Made by a program: the position numbers and the translations under genes. The notes under the pieces were generated by a model, which saw nothing but the letters and a program-made list of their open reading frames with translations, was not told where the DNA came from and did no database searches. This document shows, piece after piece, positions 16,650 to 28,334 of a stretch of 64,000 bases of DNA (its first letter is position 1; each line of letters begins with the position of its first letter). Source of the DNA: Chromatiales bacterium (GTDB taxonomy: Bacteria; Pseudomonadota; Gammaproteobacteria; Steroidobacterales; GCA-2729495); contig JAEUPZ010000018.1 in NCBI GenBank assembly GCA_016789885.1, forward strand, positions 1 through 64,000. Direction: 5' to 3'.

Positions 16650-17242
16650 TCGCCCCGGCCCCGGCTCTCGCGCCGCGCCTCGCGGGCGCCCTTCCAGCGC
16701 TTGACGAGGCCGCTCTCGATGTCGAACAGGTCGAGCACGCGGCCGACATTGTGGTTGATCAGGTCGTCGATGGTGTGCGGGTCGTTGTAGAAGGCCGGCA
16801 TCGGCGGCGCGATGAGGGCGCCCATCTCGGCCGCCTGCAGCAGCAGGCGGCAGTGGCCCACGTGCAGCGGCGTCTCCCGCGGCATCAGCACCAGCTTGCG
16901 CTGCTCCTTGAGGATCACGTCGGCGGCGCGCACCACCAGGTTGTCGGCGTAGGAGCTGACGATGCCGGAGAGCGTCTTCATCGAGCACGGCGCGACGATC
17001 ATGCCGGCGGTCTTGAAGGATCCGCTGGCGATGCTGGCCGCCAGGTTCTGGTCGCTGTGCACCTCGTGGGCCAGCGCCTCCACGTCCTTCACCTGCCAGC
17101 TCGTCTCGAGGGCGATGTTGAGCTTGCCGCCGTTGCTGAGCACGAGATGCACTTCTGCGCCCGGCACCTCGCGCAGGGCCTCGAGCAGGCGGATGCCGTA
17201 GATCGCGCCGCTGGCGCCGGTGATGGCGACGATGATGCGCAT
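16646..17242 (-). CDS. ubiX: UbiX flavin prenyltransferase
   Basis: A 198-residue flavoprotein of the UbiX/Pad1 family: VAITGASGAIYG at the N-terminus, APCSMKTLSGI in the middle, LMPRETPLHVGH, and PPMPAFYNDPHTIDDLINH near the end. UbiX joins dimethylallyl phosphate to reduced FMN, making the prenyl-FMN used by UbiD enzymes. It lies 4 kb from the UbiD gene on the same strand but with the divergent SDR in between, so it has its own transcript with the split-barrel gene. It probably serves the local UbiD and also ubiquinone synthesis. Confidence 0.93.
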   Translation of the reverse strand: MRIIVAITGASGAIYGIRLLEALREVPGAEVHLVLSNGGKLNIALETSWQVKDVEALAHEVHSDQNLAASIASGSFKTAGMIVAPCSMKTLSGIVSSYADNLVVRAADVILKEQRKLVLMPRETPLHVGHCRLLLQAAEMGALIAPPMPAFYNDPHTIDDLINHNVGRVLDLFDIESGLVKRWKGAREARRESRGRGE

Positions 17243-17272
17243 GGGATGTCCCGTCGTTTGCTCAGGTCCGGA

Positions 17273-17782
17273 TCATACTGGCGCCCGGCCGTCGCCGGCC
17301 ACCGGCCCGCTCACACCGTGGTCCGCCGAAGACGGCATGACGCACACCACCGGATCACCGACGGCCACGTCGCGACCGGCGATCACCCGGCAGGTGACGC
17401 CGCCGCGCCAGTCGGGCGCCAGCGCCGTCTGCAGGCCCGGCCAGGCCGCATCCATGCGGGCGCAGGGATCGGTCTCGCCGGTCACCCGCAGGCGCAGCGA
17501 CGCACCCACCTGCAGCTCCGCGCCCACGGCCTGTGCCAGGTCGATGCCCTCGACGTAGAGGTTGGCCCGGCGCGCGGTCCACGGCAGCGTCGCCCCGGCA
17601 TCGGCCAGCGCCGCCTCCCAGCCATCGCGCGCGAGCACGGTGACCTGGCGGCGGCCCGGCCGGCCCCGCGCATCGCCGTCGACGCCGAGCTCCGGGGTCA
17701 CGCGCACCGCGGACAACGCTTCCATCGGCCCGCGGGACCGCCGGCGGCGGGCGATGCCGAGCAGCTGGCCCTCCGCGCTCAT
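17273..17782 (-). CDS. MOSC-domain protein
   Basis: A 169-residue single-domain MOSC protein. GVDGDARGRPGRRQVTVLA and the cysteine segment GETDPCARMDAAWPGLQTAL, followed by RGGVTCRVI, match the YiiM/MOSC pattern in which the cysteine is predicted to carry sulfur or bind molybdenum cofactor. MOSC proteins act in sulfur-carrier or molybdoenzyme detoxification reactions. It overlaps the GST gene as ATGA, so the two are translated together. Confidence 0.82.
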   Translation of the reverse strand: MSAEGQLLGIARRRRSRGPMEALSAVRVTPELGVDGDARGRPGRRQVTVLARDGWEAALADAGATLPWTARRANLYVEGIDLAQAVGAELQVGASLRLRVTGETDPCARMDAAWPGLQTALAPDWRGGVTCRVIAGRDVAVGDPVVCVMPSSADHGVSGPVAGDGRAPV

Positions 17783-18501
17783 GCGGCGCTGCCGCCGCCT
17801 TCGGGCGGCACGCGGTCGAGCTGGGACGCGCCGAAGAGGATCGCGCGGGCCCGCTCGTCCGGCTGGAAGTCCGGCCAGCCCTCCGCCAGCAGCGCCCAGG
17901 CCCGCGCCACGGCCGGGCGGGCCGCGATGCGCGCGACCCAGTCGGCCACGGCGGGCCAGGCCGCCGGGGTCTCGAGCCGGACGTCGCTGTCGACGACCCA
18001 CGGGTAGGTGGCGATGTCGGCGATGGTGTAGCCGCCGGCCGCGAGCCACGGCGTCGCGGCGAGCCGACCGTCGAGCACCTTCAGCAGGCGCCTCACCTCG
18101 TTGGTGTAGCGCGTGATGCCGTAGGGCACGCGCTCGGGCGCATAGCGGCGGAAGTGGTTCGCCTGGCCGAACATGGGCCCCACTCCGGCCATCTGGAACA
18201 TGAGCCACTGCAGCGTCTCGCTGCAGGCCCGCGCGTCGGCGGGCAGGAAGCGGCCGGTCTTCTCCGCGAGGTACCAGAGGATCGCACCCGACTCGAACAC
18301 CGTGAACGGCGTGCCGCCCGGACCGTCGGTGTCGACGATGACGGGAATGCGGCCGTTGGGATTCAGGGCCAGGAAGGCGGGCTGGAACTGGTCGCCGCGG
18401 CCGATGTCGATGCGGTGTGCCTGGTACGGCAGCCCGCACTCCTCGAGCATCAGGTGGACCTTGCGGCCGTTGGGGGTCGGCAGGCTGTACAGCTCGATCA
18501 C
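17779..18501 (-). CDS. glutathione S-transferase family protein (YghU/YfcG-like)
   Basis: A 240-residue two-domain GST. The thioredoxin-like N-terminal half has LYSLPTPNGRKVHLMLEE, NPNGRIPVIVD and FESGAILWYLAEKTGRF. The helical half has FGQANHF and TIADIATYPWV. The TPNGRKV and FGQANHF segments point to the YghU/YfcG nu-class group, which act as disulfide-bond reductases or peroxidases. It diverges from the TolB/amidohydrolase gene and shares its upstream region. Confidence 0.86.
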   Translation of the reverse strand: MIELYSLPTPNGRKVHLMLEECGLPYQAHRIDIGRGDQFQPAFLALNPNGRIPVIVDTDGPGGTPFTVFESGAILWYLAEKTGRFLPADARACSETLQWLMFQMAGVGPMFGQANHFRRYAPERVPYGITRYTNEVRRLLKVLDGRLAATPWLAAGGYTIADIATYPWVVDSDVRLETPAAWPAVADWVARIAARPAVARAWALLAEGWPDFQPDERARAILFGASQLDRVPPEGGGSAA

Positions 18502-18510
18502 GCGGGTTCC

Positions 18511-18539
18511 TCGACACGTCGGACCGTGGCGACTATAAC
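18511..18539 (+). promoter_or_regulatory. sigma-70-type promoter for the TolB/amidohydrolase gene
   Basis: TCGACA (18511-18516) and TATAAC (18534-18539) are separated by 17 bases, close matches to TTGACA and TATAAT. The expected start of transcription is near 18546, about 37 bases before the ATG. Confidence 0.6.
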
Positions 18540-18582
18540 GCCCGGCATCGCCTCTGCCGGCCGTGCCGGCGCGGAGCCTTCG

Positions 18583-21500
18583 ATGCGGGACACCCCGTCA
18601 CGCCCGTCCGGCCACGCGGCTGCGCTGGTGCTGCTGGTCTTCGCCGGCATCCCGGCAGCCGATGCACGCGACATCGTCGTCACCGGCGGCACGAACATCG
18701 CGGTGGCCTCGGACCCGCGCGACGGTGGCGTCGTGTTCGACCTGCAGGGCCGGCTGTGGTCACTGCCCGCCGGCGGCGGCGAAGCCCGCCCGCTGACCGA
18801 TGCCCTCGGCGACGACCGCCTCCCCGCCTTCAGCCCCGACGGCCGCGAGGTCGTTTTCCAGAGCTTTCGCGGCGGCCGCTTCGGCCTGTGGCGCGTCGGC
18901 CGCGATGGCCGTGGCCTGCGGCCACTGACGACAGGGGCGGGCGACGACCGCGAGCCGGTGGTGACGCCCGACGGCGGCGCCGTGGTCTTCACGTCGGACC
19001 GCGACGGCACCCTCGACGTGTTCCGGCTGGACCGGGCCACCGGCAGCACCACATCCATCGCCGGTGGCCCCGGCGACGACTACTGGCCGGCCGTGGCGCC
19101 CGACGGGACGACGCTCGCCTTCGTCAGCGACCGGTCCGGCCGGCCGGCCCTGTGGATCCAGGCGGCGGGCGCAGCGCCCCGGGCCCTGACGGGCGTGGCC
19201 GGCGGCCGGCCCGCTGCCCCGGCCTTCAGCCCCGACGGCACCCGTCTCGCCTTCGTCGCACCGACGGAGCAGCTCGCCTTCCCGGCCGTGGCGCGGCAAC
19301 GGCTCTTCGTGGTCGATCTCCGCTCGAACGCCATCACGCCGGTCAGCCACGAGGCCGAGGACGTGTTCCCGTTCCGGGCCACGTGGCTGGACGATGACCG
19401 CCTGCGCTATACGGCTGACGGCACCGTGCGGGAGCGGTCCATCAGCGCCGGACCGGGCGCCACGCCGCGGGACTGGCGGTGGAGCGCGCGGCTCGGCTTC
19501 GCCCGCCGCAGCACCGTGCGACCGCGACCGGTGCCGGATGGCGGCGAGGTGGCCGGCATCGTCGAGCCGGTCGTCCGCCCGGGCAGCGGCAGCATCGTCT
19601 TCCAGGCGCTGGGCGACCTCTGGGAGCGCGGTGCCGACGGCCGCCTGGCACCGCTGACCGACGACGCATTCCTCGAGCGCGACCCGGCCTTCTCCGCCGA
19701 CGGGCGCTGGCTCGCCTTCGTCGGTGACCGGGGCGGCAGCATGCAGGTGTGGCTCAGGGACCTGGCCACCGGCGCCGAGCGGCAACTGACGCGCCTGCCC
19801 CGCGGACTGCGCTACCCCACCTTCAGCGCGGCCGGCGACCGCCTCTTCGTGCAGCAGGCCGGCCCCCGGGGCAACCAGGACTTCACGCTGCACGAGGTGC
19901 GCCTCGACACCGGCGCCGTGCGCAACCTGAAGGTGCCGGGCTTCTGGCCGGCCCGCATGGGCGAGAGCGCCGACCGGCGCCACCTGCTCCTGACGGCGCT
20001 GGCCGCGCGCTCGGCGCGCTACCGCGAGGGGCGCAACGAGCTGCTGCGGGTGGACCTGGCCACGGGCGTCAGCGAGTCCGTGCCGGTCGGCGATGGCCCG
20101 GGCCCCGACGCCGGCATCGCCGTGTCGCCGGACGGCAGCCGGGCCGTGGTCACCATCGGCGGCGTCGTGCATGGCCTGCGTCTCACCGACGACGGCCGGC
20201 CCGCCGGCCCGCCGGAGCGGTGGGGCGAGCCCCTGCCCGGCGGCCTCGCCGACTACCCCGCCTTCACGCCCGACGGGCAGGCGATCGTCTACTACGGTGC
20301 TGGCGGCCTGCGGCGGCAACCGGCCGCGACAGCCCGCCAGGCGACGGCACTGCCAGTGGACCTGGCGTGGCAGGACCGCCACCGTCAGGGCCGGGTGGTG
20401 GTCCGGGCGGGCCGCCTCTTCGACGGCACCGGCACCACCTATCGCGAGCGCGTCGACGTGGTCGTCGATGACGGGCGGATCACCGGCATCGAGCCGTGGC
20501 GCGACCGGCCTGCCGGCGTCAGCGTCATCGACGCCAGTGGCCGCACCGTGCTGCCGGGCCTCTTCGACAACCACACCCACGCCCAGGCCCACGACGGCAG
20601 CTGGGTCGGCAACGCCTGGCTCGCCTTCGGCGTCACCAGCATCGTCGAGCCCGGTGGCCTGCCCTACGAATCCCGCGAGCAGCAGGAGTCCTGGGCCAGC
20701 GGCCGCCGGGCGGGACCCCGGCTATTCATCGCCGGCCCCCAGCTCGACGGCGACCGGCGGTTCTTCCCGTTCGCCGTGCAGGCCCCCGGCCGCGACCGGC
20801 TCGCCGCCGAGTTCGGGCGGGCGCGACGCCTCGACTACCGGCTGCTGAAGACCTACACGCGACTGCCCCCCGCGACGCAGCGCGACGTGATCCGCGCGGC
20901 GGCCCGGCTCGGCGTCCCCGTGTCTTCCCACGAGGTCTATCCGGCGCTGGCCCTGGGCGGGCAGCGCGTCGAGCACCTGCGCGGCACCAGCCGCCTCGGC
21001 TGGTCCGCGAAGCAGAGCGACATGCTGCGCAGCTATGACGACGTGGTGGGCATCGTGGGCCGCAGTGGCGCCACCATCGTGCCGACCATCGTCGTCTCGG
21101 GCGGCTTCCTGGACTTCGTGACCGGCAACCCGGCGGCGCTGGCGCTGCCGCAGCTGGCGAGCCTGCCCGAGGCGGAGCGGCGCAACCTCGCGCTGCTGCC
21201 GGCACTGCTCGGCAACCGCCGGCCCCTGCTGGCCGAGGCCGTGGGCAATGCCCGGGATACCGTGGCAGCGCTGCACGCGGCCGGCGCCCGCATCGTCGCC
21301 GGCACCGACGCGCCGATCTTCACCTATGGACTGTCGCTTCACGCGGAGCTGCGGAACTACGCCGCGGCGGGGCTGCCGCCGGCCGAGGTGCTGCGCACCG
21401 CCACGGCCAATGCCGCCGACGCCCTCGGGCTGGGGGGGGACCTGGGCTATCTGCTGCCGGGACGCCGTGCCGACATCCTGGTGGTGGATGGCGATCCGCT

Positions 21501-21585
21501 CGCCAGCGTCGCCGACCTTGGACGGGTGGCGCTGGTGCTGAAGGGCGGCATAGTGGTCGCGGGACCACCTGCCGGGACGCCGTGA
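18583..21585 (+). CDS. secreted TolB-like beta-propeller / amidohydrolase
   Basis: A 1000-residue exported protein with a GGAG site 7 bases before the ATG and a signal peptide ending ADA near residue 28. Residues about 40-600 are TolB/WD40-like propeller repeats with recurring (F/A)SPDG, VTPDG and SDRDG motifs. Residues about 610-1000 are an amidohydrolase: metal-binding NHTHAQAHD, a candidate carboxylated lysine in LLKTYTRL, SSHEVYP and the aspartate in IVAGTDAPIF. Proteins of this architecture are periplasmic hydrolases of unknown or peptide-like substrates. It begins a plus-strand run into terC and ygiQ. Confidence 0.88.
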   Translation: MRDTPSRPSGHAAALVLLVFAGIPAADARDIVVTGGTNIAVASDPRDGGVVFDLQGRLWSLPAGGGEARPLTDALGDDRLPAFSPDGREVVFQSFRGGRFGLWRVGRDGRGLRPLTTGAGDDREPVVTPDGGAVVFTSDRDGTLDVFRLDRATGSTTSIAGGPGDDYWPAVAPDGTTLAFVSDRSGRPALWIQAAGAAPRALTGVAGGRPAAPAFSPDGTRLAFVAPTEQLAFPAVARQRLFVVDLRSNAITPVSHEAEDVFPFRATWLDDDRLRYTADGTVRERSISAGPGATPRDWRWSARLGFARRSTVRPRPVPDGGEVAGIVEPVVRPGSGSIVFQALGDLWERGADGRLAPLTDDAFLERDPAFSADGRWLAFVGDRGGSMQVWLRDLATGAERQLTRLPRGLRYPTFSAAGDRLFVQQAGPRGNQDFTLHEVRLDTGAVRNLKVPGFWPARMGESADRRHLLLTALAARSARYREGRNELLRVDLATGVSESVPVGDGPGPDAGIAVSPDGSRAVVTIGGVVHGLRLTDDGRPAGPPERWGEPLPGGLADYPAFTPDGQAIVYYGAGGLRRQPAATARQATALPVDLAWQDRHRQGRVVVRAGRLFDGTGTTYRERVDVVVDDGRITGIEPWRDRPAGVSVIDASGRTVLPGLFDNHTHAQAHDGSWVGNAWLAFGVTSIVEPGGLPYESREQQESWASGRRAGPRLFIAGPQLDGDRRFFPFAVQAPGRDRLAAEFGRARRLDYRLLKTYTRLPPATQRDVIRAAARLGVPVSSHEVYPALALGGQRVEHLRGTSRLGWSAKQSDMLRSYDDVVGIVGRSGATIVPTIVVSGGFLDFVTGNPAALALPQLASLPEAERRNLALLPALLGNRRPLLAEAVGNARDTVAALHAAGARIVAGTDAPIFTYGLSLHAELRNYAAAGLPPAEVLRTATANAADALGLGGDLGYLLPGRRADILVVDGDPLASVADLGRVALVLKGGIVVAGPPAGTP

Positions 21586-21627
21586 TAACCTTGCGCCCCG
21601 CCGCAGACCTGCGGAACCCGGACGGGC

Positions 21628-22380
21628 ATGGAACTCCTCGCGCAACCCGAAACCTGGATCGCGTTCCTCACGCTGACGGCGCTGGAACTCGTCCTCGGCA
21701 TCGACAACGTCATCTTCATCTCGATCCTCGTCGACAAGCTGCCGCGCGAGCGGCGCGAGCTGGCGCGGCGGATCGGGCTGTTCCTGGCCATGTTCATGCG
21801 CATCGCCCTGCTGACGCTGCTGGCCTGGCTGGTGGGGCTGACGGCACCGCTGTTCACGATCGTGCAGCCGATCTCGGGCCGGGACATCATCCTGATCGGC
21901 GGCGGGCTCTTCCTGCTCTGGAAGAGCACCCGCGAGATCGGCTCGCTGCTCGAGGGTGACGAGGAAGGCGGCTCGGGACCGGTCCGGGCGACGTTCACCG
22001 CGATCATCCTGCAGATCATCGTCGTCGACCTGGTGTTCTCGCTGGACTCGATCATCACGGCCGTCGGCATGGTGCAGGACGTGCCCGTGATGATCGCCGC
22101 GGTGGTGGCCTCGGTGATCCTGATGATGCTGTTCGCGCGCTTCATCGGCGAGTTCGTGTCCGAGCACCCGACGATCAAGATGCTGGCGCTGGCCTTCCTG
22201 ATGGTGGTCGGCGTGGCGCTGATCGCCGACGGCTTCGAGACCCACGTGCCGCGCGGCTACATCTACTTCGCCATGGCGTTCTCCGTGGCCGTCGAGATGC
22301 TCAACCTGCGCCTGCGCCGCAACCGTGCCGCAGTGCGGCCGGCCGGCGAGCCGGGCCAGTCCGTCGACCGCGGCGCCTGA
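21628..22380 (+). CDS. TerC family integral membrane protein
   Basis: A 250-residue protein with about seven membrane helices. It has the TerC signatures [16 protein letters not shown] near the N-terminus and [17 protein letters not shown] in the middle, whose acidic residues are conserved in metal-ion (Mn) exporters. It ends in a basic cytosolic tail. TerC/Alx-type proteins are linked to manganese homeostasis and to metalation of exported proteins. It follows the amidohydrolase by 42 bases. Confidence 0.9.
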   Translation: MELLAQPETWIAFLTLTALELVLGIDNVIFISILVDKLPRERRELARRIGLFLAMFMRIALLTLLAWLVGLTAPLFTIVQPISGRDIILIGGGLFLLWKSTREIGSLLEGDEEGGSGPVRATFTAIILQIIVVDLVFSLDSIITAVGMVQDVPVMIAAVVASVILMMLFARFIGEFVSEHPTIKMLALAFLMVVGVALIADGFETHVPRGYIYFAMAFSVAVEMLNLRLRRNRAAVRPAGEPGQSVDRGA

Positions 22381-22438
22381 GGGCGGCGGCTGCGTTAAGA
22401 TCGCGGCCCGCCCCGCCTGTCGGGCCGGGACAACCACC

Positions 22439-24589
<2,151 letters not shown>

Positions 24590-24682
24590 ATCCGCGGCAG
24601 GGGCGACCACGAAACGGTCCGGAGCCACGCCCCGCATGACGCCGCGGGCAGGCTGCGGCATTCTGCGACCCTGGGGAGCCCG

Positions 24683-25744
24683 ATGAACGCCACCGAGAAG
24701 CCTGCCGTCGCCACGGCCGGGACCAGCCACTCGCCGCACGGGGCGCCGGCCGACGCGAGCCTCGCGCCGCCGGCTGCCGGCATCGACCCGCTCAAGCTCT
24801 ACAAGTCGGCCGAGGGCTACCGGACCATCATGGAGTGGTACGACTCGGTCCTCGACGAAATCCAGATGCCTTACGAATCGCTGTACGTGAACACGCGATT
24901 CGGCCGCACCCACCTGATCGCCGCAGGCCCCGCCGACGCCGAGCCGCTCTTCCTGCTGCCCGGCGTCGCCGGCTGCGCGGCGCTGTGGCGCCGGCAGCTG
25001 CCGACCCTCGGGCAGCACTTCCGCGTCTACGCCGTGGACATCCCCGGCCAGCCGGGCCGCAGCGACCCGAATCCGCCGTCCTTCCTCAATAGTGACTACG
25101 TCGACTGGCTCAAGGACGTGCTGGACGACCTGGGGCTGGCCAAGGCCCACTTCGGCGGCGTCAGCGTCGGCGCTTGGATCGCCATGCGGATGGGCATCGA
25201 GGCACCGGAGCGGACGCTGAAGGTCGTCATGCTCGGGCCAACCGGCATTTCCCGGGCCCGCCTGCCCGTCGGCACCTGGCTCAAGCGGGCAGCGCTGTCG
25301 CGGAAGAACCCCGACGCGATGCAGGCCGAGATCACCGCCAAGAAGGTTTCGGCCTCGGTGACCCGGGCGCCGGGCGAGGCCTTCGGCACCTTCGACCGCC
25401 AGCTGGCGCGGGCCATGTCCCTGTGCACCAAGCACTACCGGGTCGACCGGTCGCTCGGCATCTACGACGAGGCGAACCAGCGCCTGCGCATGCTCGACGG
25501 CCTGCGGGTGCTCGGCAAGTTCTTCCTGGCGGAGAGCCGCCAGCGGCTGCGCCGCTTCAGCGTGCCCGGCCTCGTCGTGTTCGGCGAATTCGAGGTGCTG
25601 TACGATCCGCACGCCGTGGGGCGCAAGGCCAGGGACCTGATGGGCAATGTCCGCGTCGAAGTCGTGCCGCAGGCGGGTCACGCCGCCATCTACGATCGCC
25701 CGGAGATCGTCGATCCGATGGTCATCGACTTCCTGCAGAGCTGA
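24683..25744 (+). CDS. alpha/beta-fold hydrolase
   Basis: A 353-residue hydrolase with a disordered Ala/Pro-rich N-terminal 35 residues. The core has LLPGVAGCAALW as oxyanion region, the nucleophile elbow GGVSVGAW (Ser in GVSVG), a likely acid in VVFGEFEVLYD and the histidine in PQAGHAAIY. It therefore keeps a complete triad, unlike the tandem hydrolase at 13568-15196. Substrate unknown; esterase or lactonase activity is expected from the fold. Confidence 0.85.
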   Translation: MNATEKPAVATAGTSHSPHGAPADASLAPPAAGIDPLKLYKSAEGYRTIMEWYDSVLDEIQMPYESLYVNTRFGRTHLIAAGPADAEPLFLLPGVAGCAALWRRQLPTLGQHFRVYAVDIPGQPGRSDPNPPSFLNSDYVDWLKDVLDDLGLAKAHFGGVSVGAWIAMRMGIEAPERTLKVVMLGPTGISRARLPVGTWLKRAALSRKNPDAMQAEITAKKVSASVTRAPGEAFGTFDRQLARAMSLCTKHYRVDRSLGIYDEANQRLRMLDGLRVLGKFFLAESRQRLRRFSVPGLVVFGEFEVLYDPHAVGRKARDLMGNVRVEVVPQAGHAAIYDRPEIVDPMVIDFLQS

Positions 25745-25751
25745 GCGCGCC

Positions 25752-26366
25752 GTGACGACGCCGTTCCGCCCGGCGCGGCAGTACCTGCACGCCCTCGTCC
25801 TGCTGCTGGCCCCGGGGCTGGCCCTGGCCCACGAGGGCGCGAGCCTGCCTTACGGGTCGTTCCTCGGCGGGCTGCTGCACCCCGTGCTCGGCCCGGACCA
25901 CTTCCTGGCCATGGTCAGCGTCGGCATCCTGAGCGCGCAGATGGGCGGCCGGGCCATCTGGACCGTGCCCGCCACCTTCGTCGCCGTCATGGCGCTGGGG
26001 GGCCTCGCCGGCTGGCTCGGTCTGCCGCTGACCTCCATCGAGGCCGGCATCGCCTTCTCGGTGCTGGCCCTCGGCGCGGCCATCGCCGCCGAACGGCGCA
26101 TCCCGGTGGTCTTGGCCATGGTCTTCGTCGGCACCTTTGCCATCTTCCACGGCTACGCCCACGGGGCCGAGATGCCCGAGGTGGCCACGCCCGTGACCTA
26201 CGCCCTCGGCTTCATCAGCGGCACCGCGGGACTGCACCTCGCGGGCGTCGTCATCGGCGACATCTCCCAGCACTACGCCACGGGCAAGGTCGTGCTGCGG
26301 GCCGCCGGCGGCCTCATCGCCGCCGTCGGCGCCTACTTCCTCCTCGCCGCCACGGGGATTGCCTGA
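25752..26366 (+). CDS. HupE/UreJ family membrane protein
   Basis: A 204-residue membrane protein with a GTG start 7 bases after the hydrolase stop. A cleavable or anchor helix ends ALAHEG. The family motif GGLLHPVLGPDHFLAMVSVGI follows, then FHGYAHGAEMP, both rich in metal-binding histidines. HupE/UreJ proteins are nickel (or cobalt) permeases. No hydrogenase or urease genes are in the window, so the ion and client enzyme are not defined here. Confidence 0.88.
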   Translation: MTTPFRPARQYLHALVLLLAPGLALAHEGASLPYGSFLGGLLHPVLGPDHFLAMVSVGILSAQMGGRAIWTVPATFVAVMALGGLAGWLGLPLTSIEAGIAFSVLALGAAIAAERRIPVVLAMVFVGTFAIFHGYAHGAEMPEVATPVTYALGFISGTAGLHLAGVVIGDISQHYATGKVVLRAAGGLIAAVGAYFLLAATGIA

Positions 26367-26377
26367 AGGACCCAACC

Positions 26378-27040
26378 ATGCGCGTGCGCAACGGCAAGCT
26401 GCTGGCCTTCGAGGTCGGGCAGGTCTTCTTCATCGCCATCGCCGGCTCGCTGCTCCACTTCGCCTTCGAGCTGGCGGACTACTGGGTGCCCATGGCCTGG
26501 TTCGCCGCCGTGAACGAGAGCGCCTGGGAGCACACGAAGATGTACTTCTGGCCCGGGCTCGCCTGGACCCTCGCCCAGTACACGTACACGCGCGGCATCG
26601 CCAACAACTACTGGTTCGGCAAGGCCATGGCCCTGCTGGTCACGCCGGTGACGATCTTCGTGCTGTACTTCAGCTACCTCAGCTGGTCCATGGCCGATGG
26701 CGGCAAGCCGACGCTGGCGGTGATGCTGTCGATCATGTTCCTCGGCATCGGCGCCGGCCAGGCCTTGAGCTACTACATCCTGACCTCGCCGCCGCTGGCT
26801 CCGGTCACCCGTCGTTACGCAACGGCCACCTACGCGCTGCTGCTGGTGCTCTTCTCGAGCTTCACGTACTTCCCGCCGAAGCTGCCGCTGTTCGAGAACT
26901 TCTACTGCTACCAGTACACCGGCGACTACGGGATCCTGCCGGACTACGAGCCGTACCGGGTGTTTACGCGGGACGAGAATGCCGGCGGCGGGGTGAATTA
27001 CTGCGCCACGCTGACCCAGCAGGCGGTCGACAACCGCTGA
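26378..27040 (+). CDS. multi-pass membrane protein of unknown function
   Basis: A 220-residue protein with about six hydrophobic helices and a GAAGGA site before the ATG. Visible landmarks are FELADYWVPMAWFAAVNESAWEHTKM near the first third and a periplasmic-looking tail with two cysteines (FYCYQYTGDYG, GVNYCATL). It resembles DUF6512-type uncharacterised membrane proteins (WEHTKM motif). It follows hupE by 11 bases and is probably co-transcribed with it. Confidence 0.7.
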   Translation: MRVRNGKLLAFEVGQVFFIAIAGSLLHFAFELADYWVPMAWFAAVNESAWEHTKMYFWPGLAWTLAQYTYTRGIANNYWFGKAMALLVTPVTIFVLYFSYLSWSMADGGKPTLAVMLSIMFLGIGAGQALSYYILTSPPLAPVTRRYATATYALLLVLFSSFTYFPPKLPLFENFYCYQYTGDYGILPDYEPYRVFTRDENAGGGVNYCATLTQQAVDNR

Positions 27041-27184
27041 CCCGCTCGCTTATGTAGCGAGTGCTGCGCCCGTGACGGGCCGCCGCTGTCAAAAGCGCCG
27101 CACCGTCCGCCACTGGATGCGCTAGTCTTGCGTGCAAGGGAGGACCAAGAAGCCCCCGGCACGAACAACAACAAGAAGAATCCC

Positions 27185-27739
27185 ATGCCCGCAAAAATCG
27201 AGATCGGGCCCGCGCGCGCCGCGGATGCCCAGGTGCTTGCCGAAATGTCCCGGCGGCTCGTCGAGGTCGGCCTGCCGTGGAGCTGGACTCCGGCCCGCAT
27301 CACGCGCCACCTGGCCCACGCCGAGTCGCTGGTCCTGTCGGCCCGGGCCGGCGAACAGGTGGCGGGCTTCGCGATCATGCACTTCGGCGAAGAAGTGGCC
27401 CACCTGAACCTGCTGGCCGTCGACACGCAGTACCAGCGGCGCGGCATCGGCCAGCGGCTGCTTGCCTGGCTCGAGGAGAGCGCCGTGACCGCGGGCGTCT
27501 TCCTGATCTGCCTCGAGGTGCGCAGCCGCAACCCGTCGGCGATCCGCTTCTACCGCAACCGCGGCTACCAGGAAGCCGGCCGCCTGCCCCGCTACTACAG
27601 CGGCCGCGAGGACGCCATCCGCATGACCCGCGACCTGCGCCACCCGGAGTCGCGCCGCACGGTGCTGCCGGCCCCGTCGGCGGCGGCCAGCGGCACACTG
27701 GCGGGGGCCGACTGGATCCTGACGAAATTCAAGCGCTGA
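27185..27739 (+). CDS. GNAT family N-acetyltransferase (RimI-like)
   Basis: A 184-residue GNAT protein. The acetyl-CoA loop is YQRRGIGQRLLAWLEE, preceded by HLNLLAVD, and followed by ICLEVRSRNPSAIRFYRNRGYQEAGR, the classical RimI-like order. RimI enzymes acetylate the N-terminus of ribosomal protein S18, but many relatives have other targets. The ATG at 27185 is preferred because the fold starts there; an upstream ATG at 27128 would add an unstructured stretch. Two small hairpins lie in the gap before it. Confidence 0.83.
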   Translation: MPAKIEIGPARAADAQVLAEMSRRLVEVGLPWSWTPARITRHLAHAESLVLSARAGEQVAGFAIMHFGEEVAHLNLLAVDTQYQRRGIGQRLLAWLEESAVTAGVFLICLEVRSRNPSAIRFYRNRGYQEAGRLPRYYSGREDAIRMTRDLRHPESRRTVLPAPSAAASGTLAGADWILTKFKR

Positions 27740-27754
27740 GCGCCGCGCGGGAGA

Positions 27755-27830
27755 TGGTGCCGGGGAGAGGATTCGAACCTCCGACCCACGCATTACGAAT
27801 GCGTTGCTCTGCCAGCTGAGCTACCCCGGC
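27755..27830 (-). tRNA. tRNA-Thr (anticodon CGT)
   Basis: A 76-base cloverleaf read on the minus strand: acceptor GCCGGGG/CCCCGGC, anticodon stem ACGCA/TGCGT around TTCGTAA, T-arm GGTTCGAATCC and an encoded CCA end. The anticodon CGT reads the ACG threonine codon. Confidence 0.96.
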
Positions 27831-27848
27831 CCGGGGTGAAGGCGGCGC

Positions 27849-27877
27849 AGTATAGAAAATGCCCCCCGGCCGGGCAA
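27849..27877 (-). promoter_or_regulatory. promoter of tRNA-Thr
   Basis: On the minus strand TTGCCC (27877-27872) and TATACT (27854-27849) are separated by exactly 17 bases, and the -10 ends 19 bases before the tRNA. This is a strong sigma-70-type match in otherwise GC-rich DNA. Confidence 0.75.
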
Positions 27878-27891
27878 ACGACCGCGTCGCG

Positions 27892-28296
27892 TCAGCGGCT
27901 GCGCAGCCGCACGATGACCTCGACGCTCTCGGCCCGGGTGCCGGCCGGCAGGCTCGGGATGCCCGGCAGCCCCACGGCGCCCGCATCGATGTCGGTCAGC
28001 TCGCCGGTGTCGGCGTTGTAGAAGTGGTGGTGCGGGACCGTGGTCGAGTCGTAGATGGCGCGGCCCGGATCCACGGCCACCTCGCGCACCAGGCCATGGG
28101 CCGTGAAGAGCCGCAGCGTGTTGTAGACCGTCGCCTTGGAGACGGCGCTGCCGGCGGCCCGGAGCTGCTGCAGGATCTGGTCGGCCGACAGATGCACCGG
28201 CTGGCGCAACAGCAGCGCACCGATCTCGAGCCGCTGCGGCGTGGGGTTCACGCCGTGCGCCTCGAGCTTCGCCTGGACGTCGATGGCCGGATCCAT
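27892..28296 (-). CDS. Fur-family transcriptional regulator without cysteines (Irr/PerR-like)
   Basis: A 134-residue Fur-family protein. The winged helix includes NPTPQRLEIGALLL and VSKATVYNTLRLFTAHGLV; the metal-sensing region has the histidine cluster VPHHHFYNADTGELTDID. It contains no cysteine at all, so the structural CxxC zinc site of Fur, Zur and PerR is absent; this, the short length and the HHH cluster are reminiscent of Irr or Mn-type sensors. Two palindromes overlap its own promoter region, suggesting autoregulation. The first pilin gene diverges from the same region. Confidence 0.86.
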   Translation of the reverse strand: MDPAIDVQAKLEAHGVNPTPQRLEIGALLLRQPVHLSADQILQQLRAAGSAVSKATVYNTLRLFTAHGLVREVAVDPGRAIYDSTTVPHHHFYNADTGELTDIDAGAVGLPGIPSLPAGTRAESVEVIVRLRSR

Positions 28297-28334
28297 GTCG
28301 GGGCTTTCGTCCGCGGCCGTCCGCGAAAGGTCAA